Of a stretch of DNA of 64,000 nt, positions 12,401 through 24,732 are shown piece by piece. This DNA is from Isoetes taiwanensis (lineage: Eukaryota; Streptophyta; Lycopodiopsida; Isoetales; Isoetaceae). The position numbers and the translations under genes are program-made. Under the pieces are notes generated by a model. It was not told the DNA's origin. It ran no database searches and worked only from the letters and a program-made list of their open reading frames with translations. The DNA lies in NCBI GenBank assembly GCA_021234155.1, contig JAJEKV010000760.1:1-64000 (forward strand), read 5' to 3'. Position 1 is the first letter of the stretch, and the number at the start of each line of letters is the position of its first letter.

Positions 12401-14080
12401 AATGCATTAATGATGAGGCAAGAATGATAGATGAAAACAAAAGATAGTGAGTTTTAGTACCGAAAGAAGGATCTCACATGTGCTAGTCCTTATGATAGCC
12501 ATTATGGATGATAAAGAATATGAAAGACTCAAGGGGAAACCAGAAGGTGAGAAGATTGCTTGGCGGTACTATCGGCTAGATGAACCCCTATTGAAGAATG
12601 TTTTTATGTCAATCCAATGTCGAAGACAAAGGCAAGGGACCGCAGATGTGGATGTGGACTTTATAGAGGACAAAGAGGAAGAGGAAGAAGAAAATCTGGT
12701 CGACCCCTCGCCCTTAATTCACCAATCAAGTATGAGCTACCGACCTACGCATAAGGGGAGGCTGAATAAGTCACGGTTTTTCTTTGGCCCGGAGTTTTCG
12801 AATTGAAGCCTTCCCTTTAGAGTCAACGTGTTGGGAGTTTCAAGTTGGAGGTTATGTCGGTGAGGGAAGCTCAGGCTAGCTAGGAAATGCCAAAGTGTGG
12901 TCTCGATGGTCAAGACAAGGACTTCCTTGATATTTTCTTAGAAAGTGCTAGAGGTAGCACCCTAGGTCCGATAGGGTGCAAAAATAAAGCTTCCACCTCT
13001 AAGTCCGAATTACTGCCCAGATCCGCTGCGCAGCGGGAACAAATGAGAAAGCGATGGAGCACATAAAGATGAATATCGACAAGCGTACCGGTTAACTATG
13101 CGCGGTAGAGATCGCGGCCTATAATTCCAATCACATTGGAAAAAATCGAAAAGGGGATGTAGAGAACCAAATGAAGAAGACAAAATCCAAGATGATACAA
13201 AGTTGGATTCGAAAGCTCGGTCGGGTTAGCATAAAGAGTAATGAAGTATCAACCATAGTTCAAATACTAATGATGTGGTCGACACTGGGCAAAAAACCCG
13301 GTACCGAGAGTAAGCTCATCATTGCGGATGTTGAACGGGGAACCGTAAAGGTATGTTCTTCAAACAAATGAAAAAATCGCGCCGGTAGCGATTTCAATTT
13401 TCGTTTTCCTAGTCTCACAAGTGTGTGCTTTCTTATTGCTGCACCTAAACCGGTTTCCTCCAAAATCACGGTGTTCGATTTGAATGGACCGCAAAACGTT
13501 ACCTAAAAGCACAATTGGGCCTATCATGGTATGCACGAAACCATTTGAGAGACGCCGTTAAAATGGGTATATCCGCGGTCAGATCGAAGGAGATGTTAGA
13601 CCAAGCTTTCACTTTATTTCAGTTCAGTGCAATTTGATCGTCGATGGAGAATAGAAATATACGGTGAAGTTTTGAGAGTAGTTCCTGAATTACATAGAGA
13701 TTGGGCATCTATTTGGGATCGAGAAAATGTAAGTCATTCAATAATCGAAGGATCCTACAGTAAAAAAATATTTGTGAAATGCTTGGCGGCGTGGATGGAT
13801 GACTTGGGCGTTGGAGAAGGAAGACATCATTATAGTTGATGATGACGCCTTTGAAGTGTTGCTTCAATCAGCCATGATCACTAAATCCACCATCCTACCA
13901 TCCCGAAGATTTTGACAAAGATGACTTCTCGCTTCGTTTTGTCGGTGTCTTGCATGAAATAGCACTTGGAAAAACTGGCCGAAGAGATACAAACACTATA
14001 CACGATCTTGGATCGGACTGGGGAAATTGATTAGGGACCTAGAGAAAATCGTTCTAGAAAGGGAACTCTTTTGATATATA
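9415..14080 (+). pseudogene. Decayed coding-like region of unknown family
   Basis: A run of plus-strand open fragments with protein-like, charged composition lies here: 10517-10921 (134 aa, Lys/Arg-rich), 11345-11668, 11825-12100, 12447-12806 (119 aa, ending after a Glu-rich stretch), 13171-13371 and 13627-13839. They share orientation and are separated by stops and frame changes, so they look like one or more long genes that have decayed. I do not recognise the family. A GYKCVIPGDG segment near 12,180-12,210 faintly recalls the start of OTU-type cysteine proteases, but no catalytic His or following motif is visible, so I do not claim it. A GGAGGTAGAGGC repeat sits at 9,430-9,455. A long-extinct transposable element is the likeliest source. 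Confidence 0.35.
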
Positions 14081-14089
14081 TGTATGTGT

Positions 14090-15600
14090 AGAAATACACT
14101 TTCCAAAAAATTTTGAATATGAAAATATGAATATTTCGAATATATATTGTATTCTTATATCAAAGATTATTGGTTACGGTGGTGCATTATTTTTTTTATA
14201 TTATGTGTATGGTTTGCTATACTTGCAATAATTTGTATGTATATACCGTCAATAATTTAGGTGTGTATAATTTAGGTGTGTGAGAATGATAAAAAATCAT
14301 TCTCATTCTGCTTGTTATTATGGCACATTCTATTACCTGCAAGATGAACCATGCACTGCGAGACCCTGCGGGGTGCCTTGACTAGAAATAGAACTTCGTG
14401 GAGGGGCTTGATGTCGTTTGCTATGAATCCCGCCCCGCTTCTATCCTGATCCCTTTGATGTTGTAATCCATCTTATATGGAATCCAGAGCATGGTTTGTT
14501 CATGATCGACGGGGATCTCAAAGAGACGCTGCTGGCCTTCTCGGCGAATATGAATGGATTAGTTTTAAAGTTTATGTTCCACTATAATGCGTTATTTATG
14601 CGAATAAAATCGCCCCACGCGCAATTTGAACCACGAAAATCTTTGTTTTGTAGCAACTTGCTTGCTGTTATTTATTCGTAAAGCACTACAATTTCAATGT
14701 TTAGATTTCGTTGTCGTCGGTGATTGTACGAATTAATAAGCAATTTCCTACTTTTTATATTGCCAACATTCTCTCATAATATGAGTCATTTGCATCGAAT
14801 ATTTGGATGCCTTTGCATTTCAACATAAAATGCATCTTCCTAGCCCGAAAATGAACTCAGTGCAAAAGTGTGGTTAATTCAATATAATGGTCAATAAAAG
14901 GCTTATACGGCGCGATTTTGGAATAGACATAATCCCAATTTAATTGAATGATGGTTAAGAGGTATTGCATGTGATTTCATGAGCAGAACTACATCCACAA
15001 CAAAATAAAAAAGCTTGTAAACTTTGTTAGATATGCCACCATTGAAGAGCTTAACTTACATTCACTTAATTCCAAGGCATCCGGTGCACCCATATTAAGA
15101 TACACGTGAAAAGTGGCATATAAGATTACAACACTTATTACAGTCATCCCCACAACCATGAGGGCAGAGAAACTTCCAGCACGTACTACAATCTACATGT
15201 CATCCAATAGGCAATTTAGTAATGAGATTAAGAAAACAATATTAACAATCATCCTGCGTCATTTACCTACATATAGTGGTTCTCTTACTAAAGGACGAGT
15301 AGCACTGGACACCCGGACATAGTCACTTACTAAAAACCCACATCCCAATATAGCCCGCTAATCTAGAACACAATGCTCCGAGGAAGGAAAGAACAACTAA
15401 GAATGCCAACATTGACCTATGCAGTCGTGCAACAGCTTTTTGATCAATATCTTTGGAACAGAGGGAAAGGCATAAGCATACCACCATGGAAGCAACTCAC
15501 AATAATCACACCCCATGAATTGTACAACCGAGAGGCATGTGTGTAACAAAATACCCGACATGTGCAACTCTTTGACTTGGCTCTAAATGCAATCAAGGTG
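14090..15600. other. AT-rich gene-free stretch
   Basis: No assignable gene. 14,100-14,340 is very AT-rich, and 14,496-14,681 holds a short open frame without motifs. Confidence 0.4.
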
Positions 15601-15614
15601 TATCCTTTGATTAA

Positions 15615-16810
15615 GAAGAGGGAGCGCACGCACTACCCTTTCCAACACTACCCTTTCCAACCGAACTAACTCGACTTTTAGAGCTCAAGTTCCTTGATCT
15701 TACCAATACTGGCATTAAAGGAACATTGCCTAAAGAAATTGCCAACCTTTTAAAACTTGAAGAGCTAAATCTGAGGCTGAATGATCATTTATATGGCAGT
15801 ATCGATGTAATGTGCAAGCTTCCCAATCTCAGTTACTTGAATGTGGCATTCTGTAATCTAGAAGGAGCCATTCCACTATGCCTCTTTCAAATGACCAAGT
15901 TGAGACATCTAGACCTTTCACTGCCGATGTCCAAATTTAATGGCAAAATTCCCAAGGAGCTTGAAAAGCTATCCAATCTGGTCTATCTGAACTTGGTAGA
16001 CAATACTTTTGAAGGAAACCCTGCTAAGCTATGCCATCTCAGCAAGTTGGAGTATTTGGAACTTGGTTGGAATCCTGCTATAATTGGAAATATTCCAGCA
16101 TGTCTTGGAGGGCTCTCAAATTTAACAGAGCTTGGTCTATACGGTTGTGGCTTGACAAGAGAAATACCTACTGCTATTTTCAAGCTTTCTAAACTACAGA
16201 GATTGATCTTTGGATGGAAACAAATTTGTGGGCCAAATTCCGAGTGGATTGGCAACCTCAAAGAATTGGAGTACCTTGGTCTAAGTGGTCCTCTGGCTGG
16301 TCCAATCCCTAAGTCCATTGGAAATTTAGTTAAGCTCCGCAGACTAACCTTTTACAGTTTGGACTTAAGAGGGCAACTTCAAACCAGCCTTAGCAAATTG
16401 CAGGACATTGAATCTATATTTATTTCTGATGCAAGAAAGCTAGCAGGAAGTCTGCCAGATCTTGACATGTTTACAAAATTGAAAACCTTGTTATAGATGG
16501 GACTGGACTCATTGGCGCTATTCTTGACTCCATTGGAAAGTGTGTTGGATTAGAAACTTTATATCTTTCTAACAACTCTTTTTCTTTTTGAAGTCCAATT
16601 CCTAAATCAATAGGAAACTTGGCTCAACTTACTCAGTTAGATATGCAGCACAATGGGTTTAATGGAAGCATAAAGCATTGCTTGAGTATCTTCGACCTTC
16701 ACTCTGTACACAACAGCTTCGCCAAATACCGTCAATGCAACAAACAGAAACGTTTATTTCCTGATTTAAGCCACAACAAGATTCCCAGGGTCAAGCGCGT
16801 TGCAATCTAG
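15615..16810 (+). pseudogene. Broken leucine-rich-repeat receptor fragment
   Basis: The frame is open from 15,615 to 16,495 and encodes consecutive plant extracellular-type LRRs of about 24 residues, with LxxLxxLxLxxxxLxGxIPxxL consensus pieces such as LDLTNTGIKGTLPKEIANL and IPKSIGNLVKL. At 16,495 a stop interrupts it. The LRR reading continues in another frame (IDGTGLIGAILDSIGK...LETLYLSNNSF), meets a second stop near 16,590, then resumes as IPKSIGNLAQLTQLDMQHNGFNGSI. There is no signal peptide, transmembrane segment or kinase domain, and the sequence before 15,615 is not LRR. In plants, such repeats form the ectodomain of receptor-like proteins or kinases that sense peptides or microbes. 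This is a truncated and frameshifted relic. An intron boundary is a less likely explanation of the first break. Confidence 0.85.
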
Positions 16811-16814
16811 ATCG

Positions 16815-17930
16815 TTTGCCCTAACATAGTGTATCTATACCAACAGAAATAAAACGGGAGGAGAACGAAAACATGCCGTGTTAGTCCATTCTAACAGGAT
16901 CGGCCAAATCCTGCTCGGAATTTACTTGCAATTGCATGCCAGTTATCCAGTTGAAACACCGGCGATGGACAACGCAGATGACCGCCAATTTACACTGAGC
17001 AGTAGGTTTTGAGCAGTCACAAACATATCTTAAGTATATTCTGGCATATACTTAGGATATGCTACAAACCCATATAAACAAGGGTTTGCCCCCCTAGGGG
17101 CAACCCAAAAAAAAACAATCAACATTTTAAGGAAAGCATTGTAGTAACATTCAACAATTAGCAAAATTAACTCCACTAGCATCTAACATAGAACTTAAAA
17201 CCATTGCACCAGTACGTAACATTCAACAAAGACCATTGCATTTAACATTTCCAAAAATAAAAAATCATGGCATTAACAATGAACATTTTAACCTTAACTT
17301 ATAATTTAGCAGTGTGACGACTGCTGAGCACATGTGCTGACATGGCATATGGTCAGATCATATGCCCTCCACATAAATCACAACTTTATCTCTTGGATCA
17401 AAGCCTCCGAAAATAACTGCCATTTTTTGAGACATTTTACTCCTCCTTTCTTCGACTCCCACTCTGTTCTTTTGCTCTTGAAAGGCCATTGAGGCAATCT
17501 TGTAAGCCGGTTCATTTTCAATGATGGTAGAGTGGTATACGGATTGTCATGCACCCAGCGTTGAAGTCCTCATTGAATCCTTCTTCTCAAAAGGCCGATA
17601 TAGCTTGAGAAGAAAGTGAGGGCTCTTTAGTAAGTGTTTTGCACTATAGAACTTTTGTTTCTATATTTGGAACCTGTGTTCTTACTTCCATATTGTTTTT
17701 ACATTATTTAGAGGACCTTACTAAACCCTTACACCATTTCTAGCCCGACAAACCCCTATTCTCGATTTGCAAGTTCCTATTTAGAGAACAAACCAGCTAT
17801 GGAAGCGGCTTCTTCTTCATCCCAATATGCTAGGGACGTTCTTAAGGGCCTCTTTTGATTTTTTTCCAGTTTATTTTTAGGTTCTTCTAGGTTCAGGAAC
17901 TCTGTTCAGATGGGCTTCGATTCCCTTGTC
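16815..17930. other. No gene seen
   Basis: No coding signal that I can support. The sequence is moderately AT-rich and leads into the satellite array at 17.9 kb. Confidence 0.4.
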
Positions 17931-17934
17931 TAGT

Positions 17935-18660
17935 CCCTCGATTTATTCTCGACTCGCACATCGAGATATACGACCATCCAGACTAAATCCCTTCACTCCA
18001 GGACTGAAGGAGTGGAGGGACTCAAACTTGGTGATCACATACTCGGTTCACGAGTCGAGAATGCCGCGTAGAGACTGCATTCTCGACCCACACTAACCCA
18101 CTAGCAATCCCGATTGGCTAGTCGAGACTGCTTAATCTAGACTCGCGAGTCGAAGGTGCCTCTACCCAAACTGGATCCCTCTCCTTCAAATCCTCGAAGA
18201 GGAAGGGCTTAGCCTGAGTGGAGGCATCCGGATTTGCAAGTTGAGGCTGGATTCTTGATTTGTGAATCGAGATACGCCTCTCGACATATATTCCTCTAGC
18301 AATCCCGACTGGCTAGTCGAAACTGCCTATTTTCGACTCGCGAGTTGAAGGTGCTTCTATCCAAACTGGATCCCTCTCCCTTAAATCCTCGAAGGGGCAG
18401 GGCCTAGTCTAAGTGGAGGCATCTGCGATTTAGTATTCGAGGCTGCATTCTCGATTCGCAAGTTGAGATGTGCCTCTAACCCCTCTAGTAATCCCGAGTG
18501 GCTAGTCGAGACCGCCTATTCTCAACTCGCGAGTTGCCTCTATCTAGACTGGATCCCTCTCCCTCAAATTCTCAAAGTGGAGCGGCCTAGTCTGAGTCGA
18601 GGTATCCTTGATTTGAGACTCGAGGCTGCATTCTCTACTCACGAGTCGGATATACCTGCT
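17935..18660. repeat. About 190-bp satellite with palindromic cores
   Basis: At least three tandem units are visible. The segment CTAGCAATCCCG or CTAGTAATCCCG starts at 18,101, 18,296 and 18,485, giving spacings of 195 and 189 bp. Each unit carries ACTGGATCCCTCTCC and a near-perfect palindrome around ACTCGCGAGT, extended by complementary TCG/CGA flanks in some copies. An additional diverged half-unit begins near 17,935. CpG-rich palindromic words stand out against the AT-rich surroundings. Confidence 0.85.
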
Positions 18661-18670
18661 CTAGAATCGA

Positions 18671-18815
18671 ACTTTGTCCTCTATCTAAGAAATCTAACTC
18701 TACTCTTTATCTAAGAAATCAAACTCTCCTCTCTATGTTAGGAATCTAACTCTTACCCAATATCTAAGAAATCGAGGGAACAAACTCCTTTCTATCTAAG
18801 AAATAAAACTCTTCC
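18671..18815. repeat. Minisatellite, CTCTATCTAAGAAATC unit
   Basis: Five imperfect copies of a roughly 30-bp unit containing TATCTAAGAAATC and AACTCT adjoin the 190-bp satellite. It is a separate repeat family from that array. Confidence 0.8.
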
Positions 18816-18819
18816 CTAT

Positions 18820-21800
18820 ATCAAATGCATGGTAAGCTAGAAATAAGTAATCGAACATGCCCGCTGTTTAATTACCAACACCTGTAACTGTTTGACATTC
18901 TCTTTGATTGCTTGTTCCCTTGCTGAACATCTCTCCATTTGAATATAGAAGATGGAGACATGTCCATGAAGGTTTGAAGTGGTAATGGATTTCTCAAAAG
19001 ATTCGGGGAATAACACACACTCGGAAGTAGTAGAGGTACCTATTCAAAGAGATGGGCGGTTATATTAGATGCTTCGTGTGGAATGTGAATGGTCACTATT
19101 TGATTTATGACGGATCTTAGAGGTGCAAGGTGGCTTGAAGTACTTTCAATGTTTTTTTTTTATAAACGGCATAAAGCTAGGAAAAAGAAGGGAGGAATCT
19201 GTGAAAGCTAAAGATTGCATGTCATTTATTGTAATTTTTGTACTTGAATGTTGATCTGTTTTAAAGAATAATTAAAAAAAATAAAAATAAAAAAACAACA
19301 AATAAACAAACAAAAGATCTTGAGCCTAAGTTTGGGTTCAATTCCCAATTGATCAGATGAATGTTTATTATTAATTTAATCTTTGATTGAAAGCTTATTA
19401 TGCTGGAATGTTGTATAGGTCGTGTTTTGTCACTGCAGCAAAAGCTTTGGCTTATGCCATAATTCCTTGTAGACTTGATGCGGGTAAACTTGTCCTTGTA
19501 AACTTGATGCAACTTGCTGAAGATTCAGTAGATTAGGTGCGATCTGTGCTACGGGCGCATTGTACCCTGGTCAGAGGTACGAATGGGAAAAGGACTGCAA
19601 TAAATCACTTATGTTGACAATTTGGTTAAGTAATATTACAGTTGATTTCTTTCACAAGGGAATAAGAGTCTTGAGTTAATGGGTCGCAGCTGCAATGTCT
19701 TTACCTGCTCTTGTTGAGGTTGACTCTAAAATGACCAATTAGTGCAGTATCTTTGTTCACATGATATTGTAAGCCGTTGTTTGCACATTGTTGACTTTTT
19801 CCTCTTTCCTCTTACATATACGAGATATAATTGCAGGTAAATTAGATTGGGAAGAATTCCTTACAAGCTGCACTCCTGGTATTGTGTCACATTTTCATTT
19901 ACAATTCTACTATTTTTGATGCATTTCATATGAGTTTTCTTTTGTCGTGATTGCTTCGTCCCTCTAGATCCAGGGTAAAAAGACCTCAAGCAATTGATGA
20001 ACATTAAGCCTCTATCATATGCACCCGTTTGCATGCATCGCCTTCTTGCTCGGGCTGTTCAGCATATTCTCGGCTTGTGAGCCTTCTCAGCCTATTCAGA
20101 AATGTGAGCCTTCAAGGCCTTTAGAGAAGCCTTCTCAGCACACGAAGTATGAGCCTTTCTTCCCGGCCTCTTCCTATGTTGCTAAAAATCTCATTAATTT
20201 TTCTTTGTATCTGGCATCTTTCATTATTGTATATGTATCTGGAATTTGCAGATGAAAGTTTTCGGTTGCAGATGAATTTGCAGCTGGGTATCAAGCGGTG
20301 CAGTTTGTTCTCAAGTATTTGCTGCCTATGATCAAGGTCTCATTGATTTACTACCATTTCGTTTCTTCCACAATAATCTTGACGCTTTTCACTTGGCATA
20401 GAACGGAACAGTTTTAGGACCGACAAGCCTTAAAGAACAAGTACGGCGAGCTCACTGACACGGAACGTAATGGAACAGAACTTTGAAAAAACCACTTAAA
20501 ATGATCAAAAACATTGAAATCTGTCAAAATATGATCTGCAAACACAATATTTACAGCAACAAATTCTTAAAATGCATAAAATGTAGAATGTTCTATTCCT
20601 TTTACAGAATTTCAGAATGGGTTCATCTATTTTTCAAGCTCACAAAACTTGTGTTTAGCTTAGTGAATCTTAGAAGTATTATTTGAAATCGATTGGATAA
20701 GATAAGATAAGATAAAGATTTTATCGTTCAGGCAAGGGCAGCCAAACGCTATACAAATCCCACTACTCTAAAATGAAATGAGAAATTCTTACCTGCTAAA
20801 ATCATGCTAAAATCTTCTGCTAAAATCCTGCTGCAGAAGTGTAGAATTAGAAGTGCGTTTCACTTCTGAAATTACACATTTCACTTCTGAAAGCCATTCC
20901 AGATCTGTTTTCGTTTTAAAGTCCCAATTTAAGTCTCCCAAAGCATCGGATGCCTTATTTTTTGACGGTCAAACTTAGGATATGGTGTTCTTACCTCAGA
21001 GAACAGCTAAATTTTGGGGCAGAACGCTGCTGAGAATGGCATTCTTGCCAACAAAGAAAGAGCCCTAAATTTGAACGGGAACACGGCACACCAGCACGGA
21101 AAACTTTCCAACATGGCGTTTTGTCGTTCTAATGGCATGGAACGCAGTTCTATGCCAACTATGCTTTTGATACTATTGTGCAAATTATGAGGTCTTCCTT
21201 GAAAACTTTTGAGGGCTCGCATCTAGAGAGCATAGCAAATAAATCTATATCATCTTAAAGGTAATCATGGTGAAAACTAAAGTGCTAAGAGTTATTCCTG
21301 TTTATCCAGATTATTCTGTTAATACTTGCCCATTTCCAGATGAGGGGTGCGGTTAATAACATCCTGTTTCATTAGAGGCATATGCTTTCCAAATATGCTT
21401 TTCCAGAGGGGCTGTAAATGAGCAGAATGCTGCAGGAGAGTTACTATGAAAATATACACAGATGGACCGTTCTTTAATAGAAACTTTGATGATCTACTGC
21501 AATCAAGTCAAGCCTCCTATGCCCTCTTTGAAAAGATTTTTTACTTCTCTTTTCCTAAATCATTTATAAATGGCACCTACTTTTGCTGCTTGAATAATAG
21601 GTGCTTTTGCATATCAGTATTTTTATGAGCTTGGATGGCTAAATGAAAAGTATTGGTGGTATGCAGATGGAACCGTTGAGGCTTTGAGATTTTTTCAATC
21701 ATGGTGTATTGCAGGCTGTTTTGAAGTGCATGGAGCTTGAAAAGAGGTTTGTCAATTGCTCTTTATTTGTTTCAAGTCTGTGTTTCATGTTGCATGTAAT

Positions 21801-22200
21801 GGCTCTTTCTTCAGAATAGTGTCGAGAACACGTGCATTAGTGAAAAAGGGACTCATATGACATTTCCATTTATTTTCCATTTCTGCTACAAGAATCTGAC
21901 TCCATGTTAAGGTTAATTCTTTTTGCAGATTCATTTCTCGATCTTCAATTGTGGCTCCATTATGTGCAAGAGAAACTTGATTTTGTCTACAAAGCTTTTA
22001 CAATATGCAGTTTTCATCTCCTAACAAGCTACAAATTTTTACTCAATTGCTATACTACTTTCTATTCTCTTCTTTCAGATATGTTACTTTTGCATGTAAG
22101 CGATCTTCTTCCACACGTTCATATCCAAGGTAGAAAGTCTTGCAGATTATGCTCAGAAATATTTTGACATTATTTTTTAAATCTTTTGGCATTATGTTTT
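18820..22200. other. Exon-like scraps, gene identity unknown
   Basis: Several short plus-strand segments are bounded by AG and GT like exons: 19,837-19,878 (KLDWEEFLTSCTP), about 20,270-20,335 (DEFAAGYQAVQFVLKYLLPMIK) and 21,715-21,747 (AVLKCMELEKR). Each contains good coding-like sequence, but I could not join them in a consistent phase or recognise the protein. They may be remnants of one multi-exon gene. A GATAA pentanucleotide repeat lies at about 20,698-20,717. Confidence 0.25.
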
Positions 22201-22451
22201 TATTTTGCAGCATGCAAAAACATACAGATCAAGGTGGTGTATGTTGTTTTATCCGAACTTTGAGTAAGGTGGTTGCTCGCGGTTCAAATTCTAGATAGAT
22301 GGTAAAAGCTAGATATGAATGATTCAGTGGGGATTAAGGCGAGCATACATGGGTTGAATATATGGAAGTGAGTAAGTAGAATATAGCTCCAAAACATTAT
22401 TAAACATTGTAATTGTGATAGCTTGGGCAGGAACATTCCCTACTGTAATGC

Positions 22452-22474
22452 TGGAAGGAAGGAAGGAAGGAAGG
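22452..22474. repeat. (GGAA)n microsatellite
   Basis: Five to six GGAA units in a row. It is followed about 120 bp later by a G-rich run near 22,584-22,616. Confidence 0.9.
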
Positions 22475-22939
22475 TTCTTTTATCGTCTGCGGAGGCCAAT
22501 CGCCCTATGGGACCCAAATTACACGGTAGGATAATTTATTACACATGATCTGATTAATCTTTTTTTCCCATTACTAAGAGGAAGGCCCCGGGAGGATGGG
22601 GAGGGGGATGTGGGGGATATATTTATGGTTTTTATACTTTATTTGCATAATTTCTTGATATACTTAATATAGGCAATAATAAAGTAGATAAAACCAATGT
22701 GGTGTATTGGATTGAGAAAGATGTGGATTATTAGACGGACGGACATGACCAAAACTGCTAGAAGACCTGCAAAAGTCATAATTCTAAATAAGAGGCTAAT
22801 ATGAATGCATGCCCCTACTATACTCGACATACTTATATGCGGCAATGCTGGCATACCTCAGGTTGGGTTTCCCTTCACGCCGGTGTAACTTTTTTTTGAC
22901 AAAAAGAGCCTTGGGGATTTGTATATATTGAGTAGTTGT

Positions 22940-23034
22940 GGTGTTGTGAGTAATTGCACATATTGACATTAAAGGCCAGGTAAAAACACAAGCCAGGGCA
23001 TTAGCGCGGCAACGTTGGGCACCCATTTACTATT
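22940..23034 (+). mobile_element. Helitron-like 3' end (older copy)
   Basis: The last 60-100 bp match the copy ending at 23,817: TTAAAGGCC, GTAAAAACACA and GCCAGG words, then a hairpin GCGCGGCAACGTTGGGC that has lost part of its pairing, then about ten bases and CTATT. Plant Helitrons end in a GC-rich hairpin followed by CTRRT, so this is a diverged version. No 5' TC end was identified. Confidence 0.6.
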
Positions 23035-23729
23035 GGGTAATGTAGTGCTTTGACTAACCTTGAATTGATTGTCTATTTTATCAGATCACAAACGTCATTG
23101 TGCACTGACAAATTGGCGTTTTAGTAGCAAAAGAACTCACCTGTGTTGGAATATGTAATGGAGCGCATTTTAGGGTCAACAAACCCTTTCGTCCTGAGGC
23201 AGTATCTGATTCCATTGTACGAGCCTACCTTTGGGATGAATCGTCTTACGTGCTTGGTAGTCGTGAGACATCGTGTGCAGTTCGAATCAATGACCCGCAC
23301 ATGCATTTTACTTCTACACCGGCTAAGATGTTATCTGTAGGAGAAGTGAAGATATCACGGGAGCATCCAAAAAAGTACGAAATTAGGCCTTTAGTGATGT
23401 GCGCCATGTGGAGATGCATATTTAGAGTTCCATCACGAACTAAAGTATGCCGATGAAACATGACAAAATTTTGTGTTTTGCATTTCTGTACCTATTTTTT
23501 GTTGTTGTACTTAACTACTTCTAAGCGTGACATTTTAAGCATAAGTTTTGGATATGTCTCCAAATTTTCATTTTAGAGGTAAATTAATTGCCTCCCACAT
23601 TCCCTAAGTATTGTTTTCTCTACCGAAATTCATAAATGCAAGGTTAATATATCGATGATATTGTCAATAACAAAAATAATTACAAAAGCAAATAATGTCC
23701 ATTATTGCCAATATCAACATCTGATGTTG

Positions 23730-23817
23730 TCGAAAGTTACACATATAGATGTTAAAGGCCGAGTAAAAACACATGCCAGGACGTTAGCCCGGCAACGCCG
23801 GGCACACATTTACTAGT
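23730..23817 (+). mobile_element. Helitron-like 3' end with intact hairpin and CTAGT
   Basis: The segment CCCGGC-AAC-GCCGGG (23,788-23,802) forms a perfect 6-bp stem. It is followed by a ten-base spacer and CTAGT at 23,813-23,817. This is the diagnostic 3' structure of plant Helitrons, which use rolling-circle transposition. No RepHel protein is visible, so the element is non-autonomous. Together with the copy ending at 23,034 it delimits a 783-bp interval. Confidence 0.75.
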
Positions 23818-23832
23818 GACTACTTATAAAGC

Positions 23833-24290
23833 GTCCCTTAGGCTGGTTTTAACACTACCATCGACGACACGATTTTTTGCGGCTTAGGATCCGGTCACAT
23901 GATGTCGTCAACAGGGTTCATATGCCATCAATGATAGAAATGGAAGGGGTCACATGCCAAATTTTGACAAAAAAGAAGTTATGTTGATAACAATCCTGCA
24001 TTGGTTGGAAGCGTTGCCGTCACAAGGATTTCAGAGATGAGGACAGGTGGATGATTTTTTAGCACTTGGCAGCAATCCTCTGGGATCAGAGACAGGCGCG
24101 CGAAATTTTCTTGCGCCATTCTTTCTTTGCAATGTGGAATCCTTATTTTGACACGATCACTTGACCCCGAGCCAAAAAAGTATTAATGTTAGCAGGGAAA
24201 TCCCTGTTGAAGGCATTATGCGATCGGACCCTTAGGCTGGTTCGAATACTACCATTTGACAACACGATTTTTGCGGCTTAAGGATGTTTT
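23833..24290. repeat. Pair of about 60-bp direct repeats
   Basis: The words CCCTTAGGCTGGTT, CACTACCAT or TACTACCAT, ACACGATTTTTTGCGGCTTA and AGGAT occur at 23,833-23,893 and again at 24,228-24,290, about 395 bp apart in the same orientation. They may be ends of a small nonautonomous element or a tandem insertion. No gene lies between them. Confidence 0.6.
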
Positions 24291-24732
24291 AACACGACTA
24301 TTATGATTTACAACAATAATTGGAGGTGGGCCTTAAGTTAATGCAAAAGACGCTAACCCCTCCAAAATCAGATTTGACTCTAATGGGTTCATAAAAAAAA
24401 AAATCTAAAAAAGCGTGAACTACACAACAAGCCATAGGCCTCGCAATTAAATTGTGAGCCGTACACGTGTCATTGAATGAAATCAAAGAGCAACGTGTGT
24501 TGTGCACATGCAAGTTGCCAACAAAAGCAACATTTGTAGGATGCAATCATAATCCAGATTCAATAGGCAACATTTGTAAGATGCAATCATACATAAACAC
24601 GGCTTAACCAACAAGCAACAATATATACATGAACATTGCTTAACCCATTCTGCAACATCCATTCATAACCCAGATTCCACAGATAATAGTCTTCGTTATA
24701 GCTTCTTAGCTATGAAGCAGCCTATTCATAAT

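Noticed and set aside
17935-18815. CRISPR-like regular repeats
   Set aside because: The units are contiguous satellite and minisatellite copies without unique spacers, in a plant-type genome.
22250-22320. tRNA-like GGTTCAAATTC segment
   Set aside because: No acceptor stem or D-arm pairing could be found around it.
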